The notes under the pieces are model-generated. The model was not told the origin of the DNA. It saw only the letters and a program-made list of their open reading frames with translations, and did not search any database. Of a stretch of 64,000 bases of DNA, positions 1 to 12,409 are shown in pieces. The stretch is taken from the NCBI GenBank assembly GCA_021209875.1, contig JAGYVD010000009.1, forward strand, positions 1,984,001-2,048,000, read 5' to 3'. Position numbers and translations under genes: made by a program. The first letter of the stretch is position 1. Every line of letters begins with the position of its first letter. The DNA is from Rosellinia necatrix (taxonomy: Eukaryota; Ascomycota; Sordariomycetes; Xylariales; Xylariaceae).

Positions 1-129
1 TTGCGAGGTGATTTGAGTTTCGACGGTACGTTCGCGCTGATTGACGACAAGTCACTGACACGGTTGCTATCTGAACAAGAAACTACCCCCTGGTTGCATT
101 ACGAAGCGCCGGGTATCTTGGGGAGATAA
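1..129 (+). CDS. 3' end of an unidentified protein-coding gene (partial)
   Basis: The first reading frame is open from base 1 to a TAA at 127-129, giving 42 residues that end in ...WLHYEAPGILGR. The other two forward frames stop within the first 20 bases. Composition (mixed charged and hydrophobic residues, no low complexity) looks like a genuine C-terminus, and there is no ATG, so the gene would begin outside the window. The family was not recognised. Forty-two open codons can occur by chance, so this is a moderate-confidence partial call; the upstream contig sequence would settle it. Confidence 0.45.
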   Translation: MRGDLSFDGTFALIDDKSLTRLLSEQETTPWLHYEAPGILGR

Positions 130-2509
130 GTCAATTCCATATGAGATGCTTATATATACATACTCTGGGAATTGGGATTAAGCTTCCGAACGCACAGATG
201 AAATTAGGGCTTTGTGGTCGAGCATAGTTAGTAGGAAAAGGAAAACACCCCCCAAAAAAATAACGAAAGAAAGAGTGCTACACCATCAAAGAATGCATCT
301 ACCTACCTGTGCCCTTAGTCGTTAGTATCATTGCCAAAATACCCATTCTCCAATTTCGCTCTCATTGATTGTAGGTTATCTCATCCCCCTCCTCTACCTG
401 GACTGGCCTAATTCCGGTGGTTATCCCCGATTGGATAATTACCCAAACCAACAAGCGACACAGGCGGGCACAAATGTGACAGCTCCCTTTGCCTCTTCCG
501 GTTTTCCTTCGAGAGCGGTGGTATCACCCTGCAACCTCTGCACTTCCCGCGCTCGATACACTCCTCGCTACCGATGTCCGCTGCCCTGGGGATGTCTGGG
601 ATCCCACGCATATGGGTCGAACCCCCCCCCTTGACACGGGGAATATATCTCACGTAGGCGCGCCATGAGGCGAGGCTCCCGACAGGAGGGGTGGCGCTTG
701 ATTACTTAGGGAAGGGGGGGGGAAGACAGAGGAGGGAAGCGTGTACTAGTTAGTAGGTAGGAAGCGCGCCGGATCGGGGATTCCGGCTTTTCGTCTTACC
801 GCTGTTGCTACGCTGCACTTCACACTACACACCAACTAACTACACTACTGTACTCTGCTGTCGGAGTTTGCTGACTGACTTACTGACTTACTGACTTACT
901 TATCTGCTGACCACCTGACTTGAACCTAACCGTCTCTAACTCATATTTCTCAATTTCTTCTATCTCATTCCTCTGCTGGGATCGGTGACTGAGGGTGCAC
1001 ATCTGGTTCTATTGTATCAATCAATCGATCGATCGATCGATCAAGCACCAGGATCGTAGATTTTCTATTGTGTCTTATATATATAAATATGTGCATGTAT
1101 GTATGTACCTCACGTATGTGCATATGTATGCATGCGTGTGTATATATATGAATGTATATATGTATGTATATATATATATATATATGTATGCCTGTGCAGA
1201 AATGCGGGAGCCAGACTAGCGGCAAGGCAGGTATCGTATGTCAGACAATTTCGCCTCGTCGTCGGTCACGCCTATTCGTCGTCTATCTTGTCTTTCTACT
1301 TGGCGCATTACGTAGTGTATAATCGAACATCGTGATAGATAGATGGCAAAGGGCGAGGAAACATTTGGAAATGCAACGTGCAGTTTTTTCATCATTTTTT
1401 GCCGGCTCCCCGTTGGTAGAGGTAATCTCCTACACCTGCCTGTGGCGTGGCGGGCCTGGCTGGGCTGGCCCCGTCCCTATCTTTCTCCCAAAACAATCTC
1501 CTTACCTACATAATCCGGGATGAGACGTCGCTTATTCCATGTACGACCATACCCTCCGGAAAACTCGGGATCCCGTCCGCTCTCCCCGTTGATAAGCCGG
1601 AGAGGGCCAAGCCAGTAGTTGGGTCGGTGACGACCAGCGAATCCTTGGTGTTGTACGTTTTTATTCATGTTCTTTTTTTTTTTTTTTTTTTTTTTCAATT
1701 ATTTATTTATCCTATTCTTTTATTATTTATTCATATCGAATCTTTCTTATCTTCGTTGCTCCGGTCTTTTGTTGTTAGCCCTCCTTCCTCCTCATTCCCC
1801 TTCTTAATCTTCACGTATGTAGTGTAGGAGCTTTCCTCGGCCGAAGACCGGGGCGATATGATATCACGGAGGCTGACCTTTGTCCATGTCTTACTCTGCA
1901 CGGATATGGTTTGTGCCACTTTAAGGAATGTGGCTTCTGGGCTTGCTGGGGCGCGTTTCAATTGAGACAGATGAGCACACCGGCATAGTGGCTCTACTCA
2001 CCCGGGAACAGAGAAGAAGGGGCTTGTTGAAGTTTCGGTGTCAGGTGTTAGCGCCTTCGTGATTAAGGCTTGAACGCCCTTGTTTAGCTGGATCAAGTGC
2101 TTTATTAGATACTAATTATTAGGTAGTACCTTATACAACGAAATTCCAGGGGGGAGCAAATACGTTCGTGTGTACCTTGTGTCTCTATGAATTATGACAC
2201 ACGTACCACGGCAGACAACGCCCCTCTCTTCTTCGCTTCCATAGACTTGCAATCCCAAGTCATTTGATATCATTTACCGTTGTTGCCTTTCTGAAACCCT
2301 CCGACATACCCATACCTACCAATGCCAAGCTCGTAATCATTAAGACATAGAATAATCCGCGCCCCTAGACGCTTCCTTGCTGTTTCGGTCTCCTTGATCC
2401 GTGTATTCATCTACCTTATATCGCGTGTACGAAACATACGCTGAGACCCGCTAAAGCATCTCGAAGCCACCAACGTAGTTCATATCTATATACCGTGCAT
2501 TATCTCGGC
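130..2509. other. Intergenic region with microsatellites, no gene seen
   Basis: No convincing coding sequence in 2.4 kb. It holds several simple repeats: an (ATCG)n run near 1024-1043, alternating purine-pyrimidine TA/TG tracts around 1075-1195, and an uninterrupted run of about 24 T at 1673-1696. Short open frames here overlap these repeats and lack splice-supported partners. Confidence 0.6.
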
Positions 2510-3910
2510 CTAGTTGGTCTTCTTTCCGTTGGTATTTCCGTTAGCTTCGTGCTCTGTTCCCTCTACGTATGGATGTTTGATAGTCAGACACCAAATGTCG
2601 AGGTAATCACAAATCGTGACGATGACGTCGACGACAAATGAGCCGTAGGTACCGATCGCCATACCCAACATGCAGAACATGAAGGCCACCTGGTAAACAT
2701 CGTCGCCAAGAGCGCTGGGCCACCCCGAGGCCCAGCCCACGTGCTCTTTCAGGATGGGGCCGAGCGAGTCGACTATGCCAAATGCCAGTGGTAGAGCCAA
2801 GATATTCCAGTACGGGAAATCGAGCTTAACAAGATGTGCCGTAATCATCTGGCCGACGCTGTAGGCATTTACGATGCCTGCGAACATGACGAAAGGCACG
2901 AGATGCTGCGTGCGGATCAGTGGCTGCAGGTACAGGTACCCGGCCACGAGGGTCCAGGTGCCAAATAGGGGAACGAGACCCAGCAGGGCATCACGGCTAC
3001 GGTCGCCACGGGCGCGACGAGCTTTGATGACGTTGCTCGCGCTCGAGATCGTGTTGTACGCCATCATGATGGTCCCCTGAACCAAGTAAAATTGCGTAAA
3101 TGATAGTTGGTGAAGGACATCAGGTAGGCCCATCTCAGGCACACCGAGCGTAGCAAGCATGGGTTGATGCCAGAATGAAGCACCGCCTAGGTAGCCAGTC
3201 AAAGCATAAACTAGGACGAGCGCCAGTATGCCCTCGACCGGGCCGTTCACGATACCGAGGGTCAGGGTTTTGGTGTGATATTCTTCCCAGGTCTGAACAT
3301 AAAAGGTGCCCAGTGCTATATGCATATTAGCAATGGGGACATTCAAGGCGGGCGGAGCCAGACAGGGGAAGGGGTGTACATACAAGCGAAGACGCTCACG
3401 ACCGTAAACCAGCTCTGGCCCATGTTTTGCGAGCCAGCGAAGATGAGGCATTCAAGCGAGGTGTTGAGCGCGTCGACGCCATGGTCGAACAGCTCACCCA
3501 GAGGACCGCTCTGGCGGGTCCGTCGTCTGCAGCCAATAGAAGCCCAGTTAGCCCACGAAAGGTGCAAGACACAAAGAGAGACAAGGGTGGATTGCGACGT
3601 ACGCCTGCGTGCCGTCGACAGCATCAAAGGTCTGGTAAACGAATAGGCCGGCAGCCCATGTATAATAGACCCACGGCGGGCAGTCTTGGTCCAAGGTGGG
3701 ATTATACCAGAGCAGGGTGAAGAAGTTTGCGACGACAAACATGAAGCCAGACAGGGTGATCAAGTTTGGGGCCATCGACATGGGAAAGCATTTTATAACG
3801 ACGTTGGTGTAGAAGGGCTTGAGGATGTACTTGGACGTCAACGAATGGTCGACGCCGCTGTATTTGTACTGCTTGAGATTAGGCAGATATTCTTGTCGCA
3901 CGTAAACCAT
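2510..3910 (-). CDS. CPT1: sn-1,2-diacylglycerol choline-/ethanolaminephosphotransferase
   Basis: Final enzyme of the Kennedy pathway: transfers phosphocholine or phosphoethanolamine from the CDP-alcohol to diacylglycerol in ER/Golgi membranes. CDS is complement(join(2510..3315,3384..3526,3603..3910)), 418 residues, close to yeast Cpt1/Ept1 (about 390-410). The first intron falls inside the catalytic signature; splicing GTACGT to CTGCAG rebuilds the complete CDP-alcohol phosphatidyltransferase motif, D99-G-x2-A-R-x8-G-x3-D-x3-D121, with all three aspartates. Exon 3 holds the later hydrophobic helices and a conserved EEYHTKTLTLG stretch. The start MVYVRQEYLPNLKQYKYSG matches the family N-terminus; an upstream in-frame ATG at 3955 would add 15 residues of no family likeness. 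Choline versus ethanolamine preference cannot be read from the sequence, so the symbol could equally be EPT1. Confidence 0.93.
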
Positions 3911-4613
3911 CTTGAACGATGTTGTCGCAGCAGCACGCCGCGACTGACGATGCACAAGGAGCTATTTGCCAAGGGTTGTGGATGAATGGTCTGGCTGAGG
4001 CCCGGGCTCGGCAGGGCACAGCTTTAACGTCAATGCACACGCACGCGGATAGGATCGGGAGACGGGGTGGTAGGCAGTGACGGTGATGATGATGATGATG
4101 ATAATGGTGGTGGTGGTGGTGGTGGTAGTAGTAGTAGTGCTGGTAGTGCTGGTAGGTAGTGCTGACAGTTGGCAGATAGCACAGAGAGAGAGTAACTATT
4201 CTCCTGTTCACCCGATGCCACCACTCTGGGATGCAGTGACCAGGAATGGGGGTCCGGGGCAGGGTGTGGGTGTTGACGGTGTGCGCATCGAATTACATGT
4301 GTAGATTGCCTTGGTCGACAATAGATAGATAGTAGATTAGGTTATTTGGCCTTTTTACTCTTGGTTGCATGCATCCAGGGTTTTGGATGAATTTCATGCC
4401 TGTGCAACGTCATTAAAGTGGACCAGGCTAGTGCGTGTTGAACCGCGTGCTTCACACAATATTATATATATACATGGGCCTCTGTGACCAACCGGGGTTT
4501 AAATTACAGGTACGTACCTAGTTCAAAGTGTCCCACTGCGCAGTAGGCCCCTAATTACAGGTACCGTTAACATCTATAGTAGTACCTAGTATTACTAGAC
4601 AGGTAGACGTTAA

Positions 4614-4657
<44 letters not shown>

Positions 4658-4975
4658 TGGTAGGTAGATACAACCAAATCACATAGAAAATGCCTTAGCC
4701 AATGTTGCTTGTTCAAGTAGGTAAGCAATTTGATACCTAACCTTTAGTTGCTATGGATATCGAGGCTACATATGTCTTCGACACTCAACTAATTATGCCC
4801 GTCATCTTGGCTTCCTCGAGCTGTCTTTGTAACATGGTGCAAGGCCCGAGAAATGGTCATTCAAACCCAGCATTTCTAACATGCATATATGTCCTCGGAA
4901 GCCGATCCCATCTCTCGCTAGCCAGGTTTTGCAGAACGATAACGCCCCCAACCTACAACTCAGATCTCATCGACG
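3911..4975. other. Intergenic region with trinucleotide repeats
   Basis: This stretch lies upstream of the phosphotransferase and downstream of SEC21. It contains a compound trinucleotide tract at about 4080-4160 (ATG, then GGT, then GTA units) within 200 bp of the phosphotransferase start, and an (ACT)n run of about 14 units at 4614-4657. No gene was found. Confidence 0.6.
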
Positions 4976-7900
4976 TTACGCAACAGACGCCACCATCATA
5001 GCTGCAACATTCTCCTCCTCACTGCGTACTGTGATTTTAGTGGTAACTCCAGACTTGGATGAATACGCCATCCTAACGGTTGCCGCCACCCTGCCCCCAT
5101 TGACCGTTTTACCCAGCAATTTCAGCTGGTGTGTCGTCTGACTAATGGGTACATCTGTACCTTCTAACGGTTGTAACGAGAGTGCTTTGGCGAGTTGCTC
5201 CGTCGCGTCTAATTTAATTGGGTCAGTCGGCTTGCACCAAATCCGGACTCGGTAGAATGAAATACATACCTGCAATGCTCTTCATGCTGGGTAGTTGTAA
5301 TGTCTCCTCCGCCTCTTCTCCCGCGGCACCAACTTGCTCCCAGATGTGGTTGAAGTTGCCTGCGAAGGTGGGTATTACGTAGTCACTGCCGGCTAGATCA
5401 AATTCTGCCACCTCGTACTCGTCATCATACCCGGTGTCTTCGGGTTCGTTCGTGGTAGGGTCAATCTCTTTGCTTGTAAACTTGAGAACGTTGGAGAAGG
5501 AGCTGGTAGGCATGGAGCCTTCGCCGCCCGTCTTCTTAAATGCCACGTAGACTTTACCGGGTTCGTCTGTTGGTAGCTTTTCAGCGGGTATAATAAAAAC
5601 CTCTTCGAGCTCCTCCTCTTCAGATGGAGTAGCAACCACTGTAACGTTCTCTAGAACAGTTGATGGAAGCGTATTTTTGACCTCATATTGCAGGACAATG
5701 TGCTCTTTGAAAATGTGCTTCACGAGGGTTACTACGTATTCTGTTTCGGCCTCGGTGAGTTCAATGACAGGTGATGACTTCAGAAGAGCACCGAATTCTT
5801 TCATGTAAGATATTGACATGAGCTCCTGAGTGTATTTCTGAGCGGCTGCGACAGCCGAGGCTTGCGCCTCAGCCCCAGTTGATGCAGTCTTGGACGGACC
5901 GGTCTTGGGAGGTTTGAGCGAGGGCGTCGTTGCTGTAAGTTTCTTCGTCCTATCTTCTGCATCTGCTTGCTCTCGGGTAACAACGGGAATTTGACTTATG
6001 TCGAATGGAGTATCGAACGCAGATTTATCATCCGAGGTCACGTAAGTGACAAGCTGATGCTCGAAATAGTGTAATGAGAACATATTTTCTAATCATAAAG
6101 TTAGCATGTCAAAAAAAAAGGTGTTTTGGGGTCTCGACGCGTACCGTTTTTGATGAACCGCTCACCCACGTCATCTTCTCCGTGCATTAATCGAAGGTTA
6201 AGTGCTGCGCGGTCCCGAACCTCATCATCAACATCATCTAGACACCTCGTAAGGAGGACATCGACACTTCGCTTCACCTCAGGGTCCTTTTGTCCGACGC
6301 CAAATTTGGCTAGAGCAGTAACAGCAGCAGCCCGAACGATAGCGTTCTCAAGTACAACCCTGTTGTAAATATAACGGATATACTTGGTTGGCTGAGATGT
6401 CTTGGGGCCTTCAAGACCGAGTAGATGTAGGATGCGGACAGCCAACTTTGTGAACTCGCAATCTTCGATAAATTCGCAGAGGTGAGCAAGAGCGTCTTCC
6501 TTAGAATCGGGGACGAATTTAATGAGATCGAACATGCTCTCAACGACGGCTCGCTTGAATTCATAGCCCCCTTCATCACGAAGAATACCGCTAAGGAATG
6601 CCAGCATCCCCGCCTGCTTGCTTGGGAACTTGAGGCAAAGAGTACGGATGGCCTCGACTATGGTGATCTTAAACTCGTCTGTAATTTCTGACATGAAGCT
6701 CGAAATTTGTTTCATCAACCTGTCAACACTAGCTTCGTTTCCGGTCTTTAGAAGTGTGGTGATGGCAAAGGTGGCAATCGATCGGTTGCTATTCGATATA
6801 AGCGCCTCGATATCTGGATTGCAGACGTTGACGGCCTGAGGTTTGAAAGAGGCAAAGTTGTGGAGAATCCGCAGAGCAGCAAACTTAGTGACCGCCCTTG
6901 GAGAAGACAAAAATAGTTGCAAGACATGAACCGCTTGCGTGACTTCAGCATCTGTCACGTCCCTCATGTCGCAGATTGCCTTTGCAGCCTCAAAGTTGAC
7001 CATTTCGCTCTTGTGCCTCAACCATCCATCAAGTAATTGCATCATGGGTTTCCTTAGCGACTGGTCTTCTTCGGCCAGCTGAGCAGCTAACCTCACGAGC
7101 ATTATGATGGCGGCGGGGCTTTTGACAGCCCCTGCTGCACCAAACTGTTGCACCATCTTAACCAGAGCCATCCTATCATGTGCTCGCATTTGGTACAACA
7201 GACCAATGGCATGGTATTGTGCCATAGTGGAGTTGTTGACTGGAAGGGAGCTGGAGGAGGAAGAAAATCCCAGGGAAAACCCGCCAGAGGATTTGGTCGA
7301 GGCAGCGGCCTCCTGGGTCTCGGACTGCCATCGGCGAACAACATCCTTGGCAATTGGGAGGAGGTGGTAGGAGGACACGAGGGCGGCGGAGGAAACAGAG
7401 GGGTTCTTGTCGACAATTGCCGTTTTCATAACCCGCTCAATCGATTGGACGGTGGTCGCCTAGTTTTATTAGCTGACAAGAAGCGCGAGGGGCCCGGGGC
7501 CTGGTTTGACCAACATCGATAATACGGCAGAGAGCCCTTATGGCATTCGGCCGGTAGATGGCGTCTGTGCTGCCTCCGGTGTCCTTCATAATGGTGCTCG
7601 TGACCATGATGATGTCCTCAGCCGAGTTGGCGAGCTCCTTGATAACAAGGTGGACCATCTGGCGCAAGCTGGCATCTTTGTTCTGGAAGAGCTTCGAGAT
7701 GCCGAAGAACAGGGTGGTGGCTTCGTTCGTGGGGAACTTCTCGCCCGTGTAGAGCAGAAGCGCGATTTTGGTGAGGAGGATGCGGCATCGTCGCGGCTGG
7801 ATCGGCGAACTGTTGAACAACCGGGCTGCGAGTCCCATTAAGCTGGCGTCCCAGAGCGTGGCAGAGGGGGGATCTTCGAAGGCCGTGTGTCTTGGGCGCT

Positions 7901-7999
7901 GGCTAACGAATTGGAATACGCACCTTCTTGGAATACTTGGGTGCGATCGACTTTGACTAGGCCGAGGTCGGCATCTTCATCTTTCTTGCCGTAGCTCAT
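4976..7999 (-). CDS. SEC21: Coatomer subunit gamma (gamma-COP)
   Basis: Large subunit of the COPI coat that drives Golgi-to-ER retrograde transport. CDS is complement(join(4976..5208,5270..6088,6145..7459,7515..7825,7924..7999)), 917 residues, the usual length for the family. Every splice junction rebuilds conserved text: MSYGKKDEDAD...VFQE joined to ARLFNSSPIQPRRC, RIID to ATTVQSIERVMKT, ERFIKN to ENMFSLHYFEHQL, and KSIA to DATEQLAKALSL. Residues 1-540 form the adaptin-type HEAT trunk (LAAQLAEEDQ, AIVDKNPSVSSAAL). A linker rich in K, T and P follows near 610-640, and the C-terminal gamma appendage ends with SEEENVAAMMVASVA. Five exons; introns are 55 to 98 nt. A short S-rich loop lies near residues 170-185. 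Confidence 0.96.
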
Positions 8000-8406
8000 G
8001 ATGGCGGCGAGACGGCTCTGCGGAGGCCTAGGAAAGTCGTTCGTCTCGAGTCGGCTTCGTTCACATTAGGTGGTAAGTAGATAGTATTTAGAGGGCCAGG
8101 ACAGGCTACTCATGGTCCTCCCTATACTCATTTGGCTAGCGTTCTCTCAAAACAGCGACGTTGCAAGTGCACAGGTGGGTCAATCACGTGCCCCTATAAC
8201 TAATTCCTGTGAAGCATGTGCCCGGCAGGTTGGACCCCACCCCAACTCAAACACTTGGGCATCTATGGTAGCGCGGTAGGTAGTTACTTAAGTAAATAAA
8301 TTACTGTATTATGACGGTTATAGAGTTATGTAGATACCCCATATGAGATGTGCACTCACCTAACAGTTACTTGCAGTTACTTATATTGTTATATTGTTCC
8401 TGCATC
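8000..8406. other. Short intergenic region, SEC21 promoter side
   Basis: About 400 bp between the TRM44 stop and the SEC21 start on the same (minus) strand. No open frame of interest. It must carry the SEC21 promoter and the TRM44 terminator, but no specific element was recognised. Confidence 0.5.
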
Positions 8407-9906
8407 CTAATGACCCCTTGGTGCGGTCTTCGTGAGCTTGATAGCGTTGTCTGTATACCCACTCGTGCCGCCGTATTTTCTCAAAATACCGGGAATATCA
8501 ATTGTAGTCGGATTCTCTAGACGGTTTCTTCCTATGATGCCAGTATTTCGGGTGCTCGGGATACGCAGCATTTCCGTTTCCACGTCCCAGCCGCAGTCGC
8601 GGGCTATCTGCTTCACCCATTCCACAAGAGAAGAGTATGCGGATGCGGATTTGCCCTTATCCTTCGGTGCGGCGGCCCGAAACCTGGCCCCGGACAGGTC
8701 GTGACTGCAACATGGTATCATGATGAATGGACAATCCGATATGGTAGCAAGAACGGGTGTCCAGGGGGTCAACTCGTCTGCATGGTTGGAAATGATAAAG
8801 GTTCCCCGTGGAAACGTGCCATCGTGAATTCGCTGGGCGAGCTCGTCGTCATCTTGTAGCGCTTGCTGCTGCTGATCCTGTAGGATTGCCGGGAGGAGAA
8901 CTAGCTGACGAAGGCTGCCACCTCTCTCGTCCTCGGACGTAGGGTCGTGTCTGTCCGTGAAGTTGCTCCAGGACTTCCGCCGCCGAGCATCAAAGCCCCA
9001 TCCCGGATAACCCTCCCGGCGTAAAATGTACACTAGCAAACCATTCCCACACCCGATATCGACGAAGCCTGGAAATGGAGAATCCTGATACATCTGAGCC
9101 CATAGCTCAATCAGGAATGCTGCGATCCCCAAGTCCTCAAAACAATGTTTTGTCGGATCCGTGACCTCGACCCATCCCTGTATGAGTTCCCGTGCGTACT
9201 TGTTCTTCAGCTTGGTGTAGGTTGACTGAACAGTAGCTTGTGGGATAACAGTATCGTGGTGAACTCGCTTCACATATCCTTTTTTGGCCCCCTCGCCATG
9301 CTTATGCAGCGTTGATAGCAGGTGAAAAGCGGTCTTTACCAATCTCGTAGACGAGTCGTAGTCGTCAAAGAAGCTGTAATGGATAGAAACAGCGCCCTTG
9401 CTAGACATTTTATCCCACTCATGGAGGAACGCAATGGCCTTCACCTTCGGATGATAGAATGGCGCATCGAAATGGGATGAAATATGAGGCTTGTAAACAA
9501 CCATAGAGAAAGAAGGTTCTGTTTCCTCGGTCTCGCAGCTGTGGTATGTCAAACATGTTTGGTCTAGCGGTAGATCCCGCTGAGTATTCCGAGGTATGAG
9601 TCTCCGAACAAGCCATGTATCAAGATGAAAGCCGACGAATTGGACGATTATAGGTGTGGGCTTTGCTGTGGTGGCTCGGACATTCTGGGGAAGAGGCCGG
9701 GCGGAATCTTGCTCCATTAAAATATCGGCACGGCAGAGCCACGAGGAATCAATATTCGGGTTGCGAATGAGATTTTGCATGACTTTGAAAAAGTCACCTT
9801 TGTCGAATGAACATTTCTTATGGAAGAGTGGCGTCCATGTTGCGCCTGACACCTCTGTGAGAAGGCTTGGGGAGCCCTCTGCAAACGGCTCTGGCTCGGA
9901 ACTCAT
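8407..9906 (-). CDS. TRM44: tRNA(Ser) (uracil-2'-O-)-methyltransferase
   Basis: AdoMet-dependent enzyme that makes Um44 in tRNA-Ser; cytoplasmic in yeast. Intronless, 499 residues, compared with 567 in yeast Trm44. The N-terminus has the family WTPLFHKKCSF block near residue 25. The conserved LIPRNTQRDLPLDQTC block lies near 103-118. AdoMet motif I, FVDIGCGNGLLVYIL, is at about 281-295, followed by the acidic-loop stretch GWGFDARRRKSW. A downstream NHADELTPWTPVLA block contains the Asn/Asp/Glu residues typical of these methyltransferases. The start is the ATG at 9906, preceded by a run of about nine C on the coding strand. It sits between SEC21 and FRS1, all transcribed leftward but each with its own intergenic gap. 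Confidence 0.93.
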   Translation of the reverse strand: MSSEPEPFAEGSPSLLTEVSGATWTPLFHKKCSFDKGDFFKVMQNLIRNPNIDSSWLCRADILMEQDSARPLPQNVRATTAKPTPIIVQFVGFHLDTWLVRRLIPRNTQRDLPLDQTCLTYHSCETEETEPSFSMVVYKPHISSHFDAPFYHPKVKAIAFLHEWDKMSSKGAVSIHYSFFDDYDSSTRLVKTAFHLLSTLHKHGEGAKKGYVKRVHHDTVIPQATVQSTYTKLKNKYARELIQGWVEVTDPTKHCFEDLGIAAFLIELWAQMYQDSPFPGFVDIGCGNGLLVYILRREGYPGWGFDARRRKSWSNFTDRHDPTSEDERGGSLRQLVLLPAILQDQQQQALQDDDELAQRIHDGTFPRGTFIISNHADELTPWTPVLATISDCPFIMIPCCSHDLSGARFRAAAPKDKGKSASAYSSLVEWVKQIARDCGWDVETEMLRIPSTRNTGIIGRNRLENPTTIDIPGILRKYGGTSGYTDNAIKLTKTAPRGH

Positions 9907-10394
9907 TTTGGGGGGGGGCTATCAATTCCCAACAGCGGGATGCCTTCGGATAGGATTTCGGCATCGAGGGGAGATCGAGTAGCATGGTCGACCGGCTGCT
10001 TCGTAGCCAGTCATAGCCAGTCATAGCCAGTCGTAGCAGAAACTCGGAAGTTAACCAAGTGATCCACTATCTGCCTATCTCGCTACCCCACTAGGTAGGG
10101 AATTTACTACACATATGCCGTGGCGGTTTACGTGTATGCCAAATGCACGCAATAAATCTATCGAGATGGACTTGCTTTAGTAGCCCCCATTGCGTACCAT
10201 GTCGACTCAGACGCCTCACTGCCACATTGTCCAATGGTGGTTATGGCAACCAGTGCTTTCGTTACGGGTTTAGCAGGGAAGAGCTGTCTACATCCATCTA
10301 TGTTTTCTTTTCCTTTCCCCCTGCCCCTCTTTGCCCATTACAAATCCCTGGATGGCCTACAGGTAGATATTTTTGATTCCCATTTTATTTCTCA
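9907..10394. repeat. Intergenic region with a four-copy 10-bp direct repeat
   Basis: At 10001-10040 the decamer TCRTAGCCAG occurs four times head to tail; the two central copies are identical and the last ends AGA instead of CAG. The repeat lies about 100 bp upstream of the TRM44 start on its promoter side. The rest of the interval shows no gene. Confidence 0.7.
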
Positions 10395-12409
10395 CTATAC
10401 GAAGACGTCCAGGTTAATCTCAAGTACGCTCACGGGATACCTGCAGTTATCGGGTCAGCAATGAGCTCGGACAGCACAATTTGGTGCGAACTAACCTGAT
10501 GTCGAATTTTTCAAGCACTTCAGGATGTAGTATGCCAATCTCTCCAATGCGTCGGCTTTCTCCTCCTTCCTTCCCGAGGTACACACCAGCCGCGCGTCCT
10601 GGAAAGAAGGTCGAGTCGGAAATCTCCTGAATGAAGTAATCCGTTACCCGAAGCATGAGGAGGATTCTATCTAGAAGCCCGTGGACTACTTCAAAACCAC
10701 TAGTTGTGCCACAATAAGCCGCGGCGCAACGTCTCTCATTCCTAGCCTATTGACGTTCGTTAGCATTGGGATACACCATTGAAATAAGAGGACACCACGT
10801 ACTTGTCGTTCGAGAGAGCTGTCTTTCAGCACCACGTCTGATGCCTCGAATATCTTCAGGGGAAGCCGCACAGACTTGTTGTCGCGAATGGTTTTGAGCA
10901 AGCCTGACAACAACGACGTACGCACGATCTGATATTCGGCGGTCTTCGGATTTGCTAGCCTGACGGCAGTTGTACCATCATCACGCCTATTCAGCCAAGA
11001 AAAGTTCTCGTCATGGGAGCAGAGGATCAGCGGCAAAACTTCGATCCAGCCGGCCATGGCGCACTCTAGGCGAACTATGTCGGCAAGTTTATTGATCGGC
11101 AAGGCCTTACCGACAGTAGCCGACTTGTTGGAAAGCGACCGCGGTAATTTGTTGACGCCGTACGCTACGGCAACATCCTCCATCTGTATTTGAGATTAGC
11201 GGTGGTTTCTTCAGCTTGGGGCAAACACTCAATCTTACCACGTCGCAAGCATGCAACACGTCTGGTCGTGTTGGTGGGACGAAGACTTCAATGGTAGACT
11301 CCAATGGACGAGATGTATACGCCATCTTCTCTAGGAGCTGGCATATGGCGGCCGGGGAAAGGCTCAAACCACAGCACCCATTTATGTATTCTACGTCTAC
11401 CTCCATCCTGACTGGCGTGAGGTTTGGTGTGACCCTCTTCGATCCATCAGCCTCCTTAATCAATACAGGCTCCACGGTAAAGGGTTCGGAGCAATATTGT
11501 GAGAACATTGTCACCATAGCGTTGCAGATGATCTCAAGTTTAGTTCGGTCGGTGGCTGTCAGCTCGATAAAGACATTTGTCGTATTTAGGGTGATCTTGG
11601 AATGGTCACCGTTGATAATGGGGGGTAAGGAGCAAACCACCCCCTTTGAGTCGTAGATGACCGGGTACTGGGGCGCGTCGCGAATGATGTGGAGGTAACG
11701 ACCCAAATGCTTATCTGCTTCCGAGTAAGTATACAAAGCGCAGAACAGAGATAGTTAAAGTAGAAGAGCCTACCACTCTCTAAATGCGCCATCAGTTCGT
11801 TGCCATCCATCTCTTTTTGCTGGTTCAAAGGCCTGAATTTGATATCCTCAGGCTTTCGGGCTTCATATGTAAAGGGACCCTGTAAGGTATCGAGATCGTG
11901 GGTTCCGATCGCAACAAGTGTTCTTTGGCGCGCTAGGTTTTGATGGAGTTTGTCCTGGAGACCAATGAACGAGTCGTATGAGGCCTGGGTAAACTTAACA
12001 CCGCGAAGGACAGCCCCGGCGATAAAGGGGCGCACGCTGGCCGTCTCTTTCGCAACGGTGATGGAGTGCATTTGATCTTCAGGAACATCGCGTACTCGGT
12101 ACGTCGGCGCAGACTCCTTGCCGCGAAAAATGTTCAAGCTGCGAACGAGGCCTTCGAAGCACAGCAGGTCGCTTCTATTAGCGGGCACCTCGATCTTCAG
12201 CTGTGGTTTCTCATCGCTGGGGCGCGACGGATCATCTTCGGTATCCTCGTCGAGCTCGATACCGTAGTCGAAACAGAGCTCCTGGAATTCGTCCGCCGTG
12301 AATCTACGGGATCGATGAGCCGATTACATAGCAGAGGGAGAGCTAGACGGTCTTACCGCTGGCCCAGCGCAACGAAGACATCTTCTTTGTCTACACTGAT
12401 CGTAGGCAT
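10395..12409 (-). CDS. FRS1: Phenylalanine--tRNA ligase beta subunit, cytosolic
   Basis: Beta chain of the (alpha-beta)2 class II synthetase that charges tRNA-Phe. CDS is complement(join(10395..10440,10496..10746,10803..11183,11239..11714,11774..12303,12357..12409)), 578 residues against 595 in yeast. The start MPTISVDKEDVFVALGQRF is the standard eukaryotic beta-subunit N-terminus. Residues 60-200 include PANRSDLLCFEGL and the B3/B4 editing region. SLPPIINGDHSKI and a B5-like region with [23 protein letters not shown] follow, and then the catalytic-like core. The last exon is only 46 nt and encodes YPVSVLEINLDVFV, the expected C-terminus. It is reached only by splicing GTTAGT to CTGCAG, because the unspliced frame runs on into unrelated residues. 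Divergently arranged with eIF1, 935 bp apart. Confidence 0.95.

Noticed and set aside
965..1335. Overlapping 74-86-codon frames
   Set aside because: They consist of Tyr/Ile/Met/His repeats translated from TA and TG microsatellite DNA.
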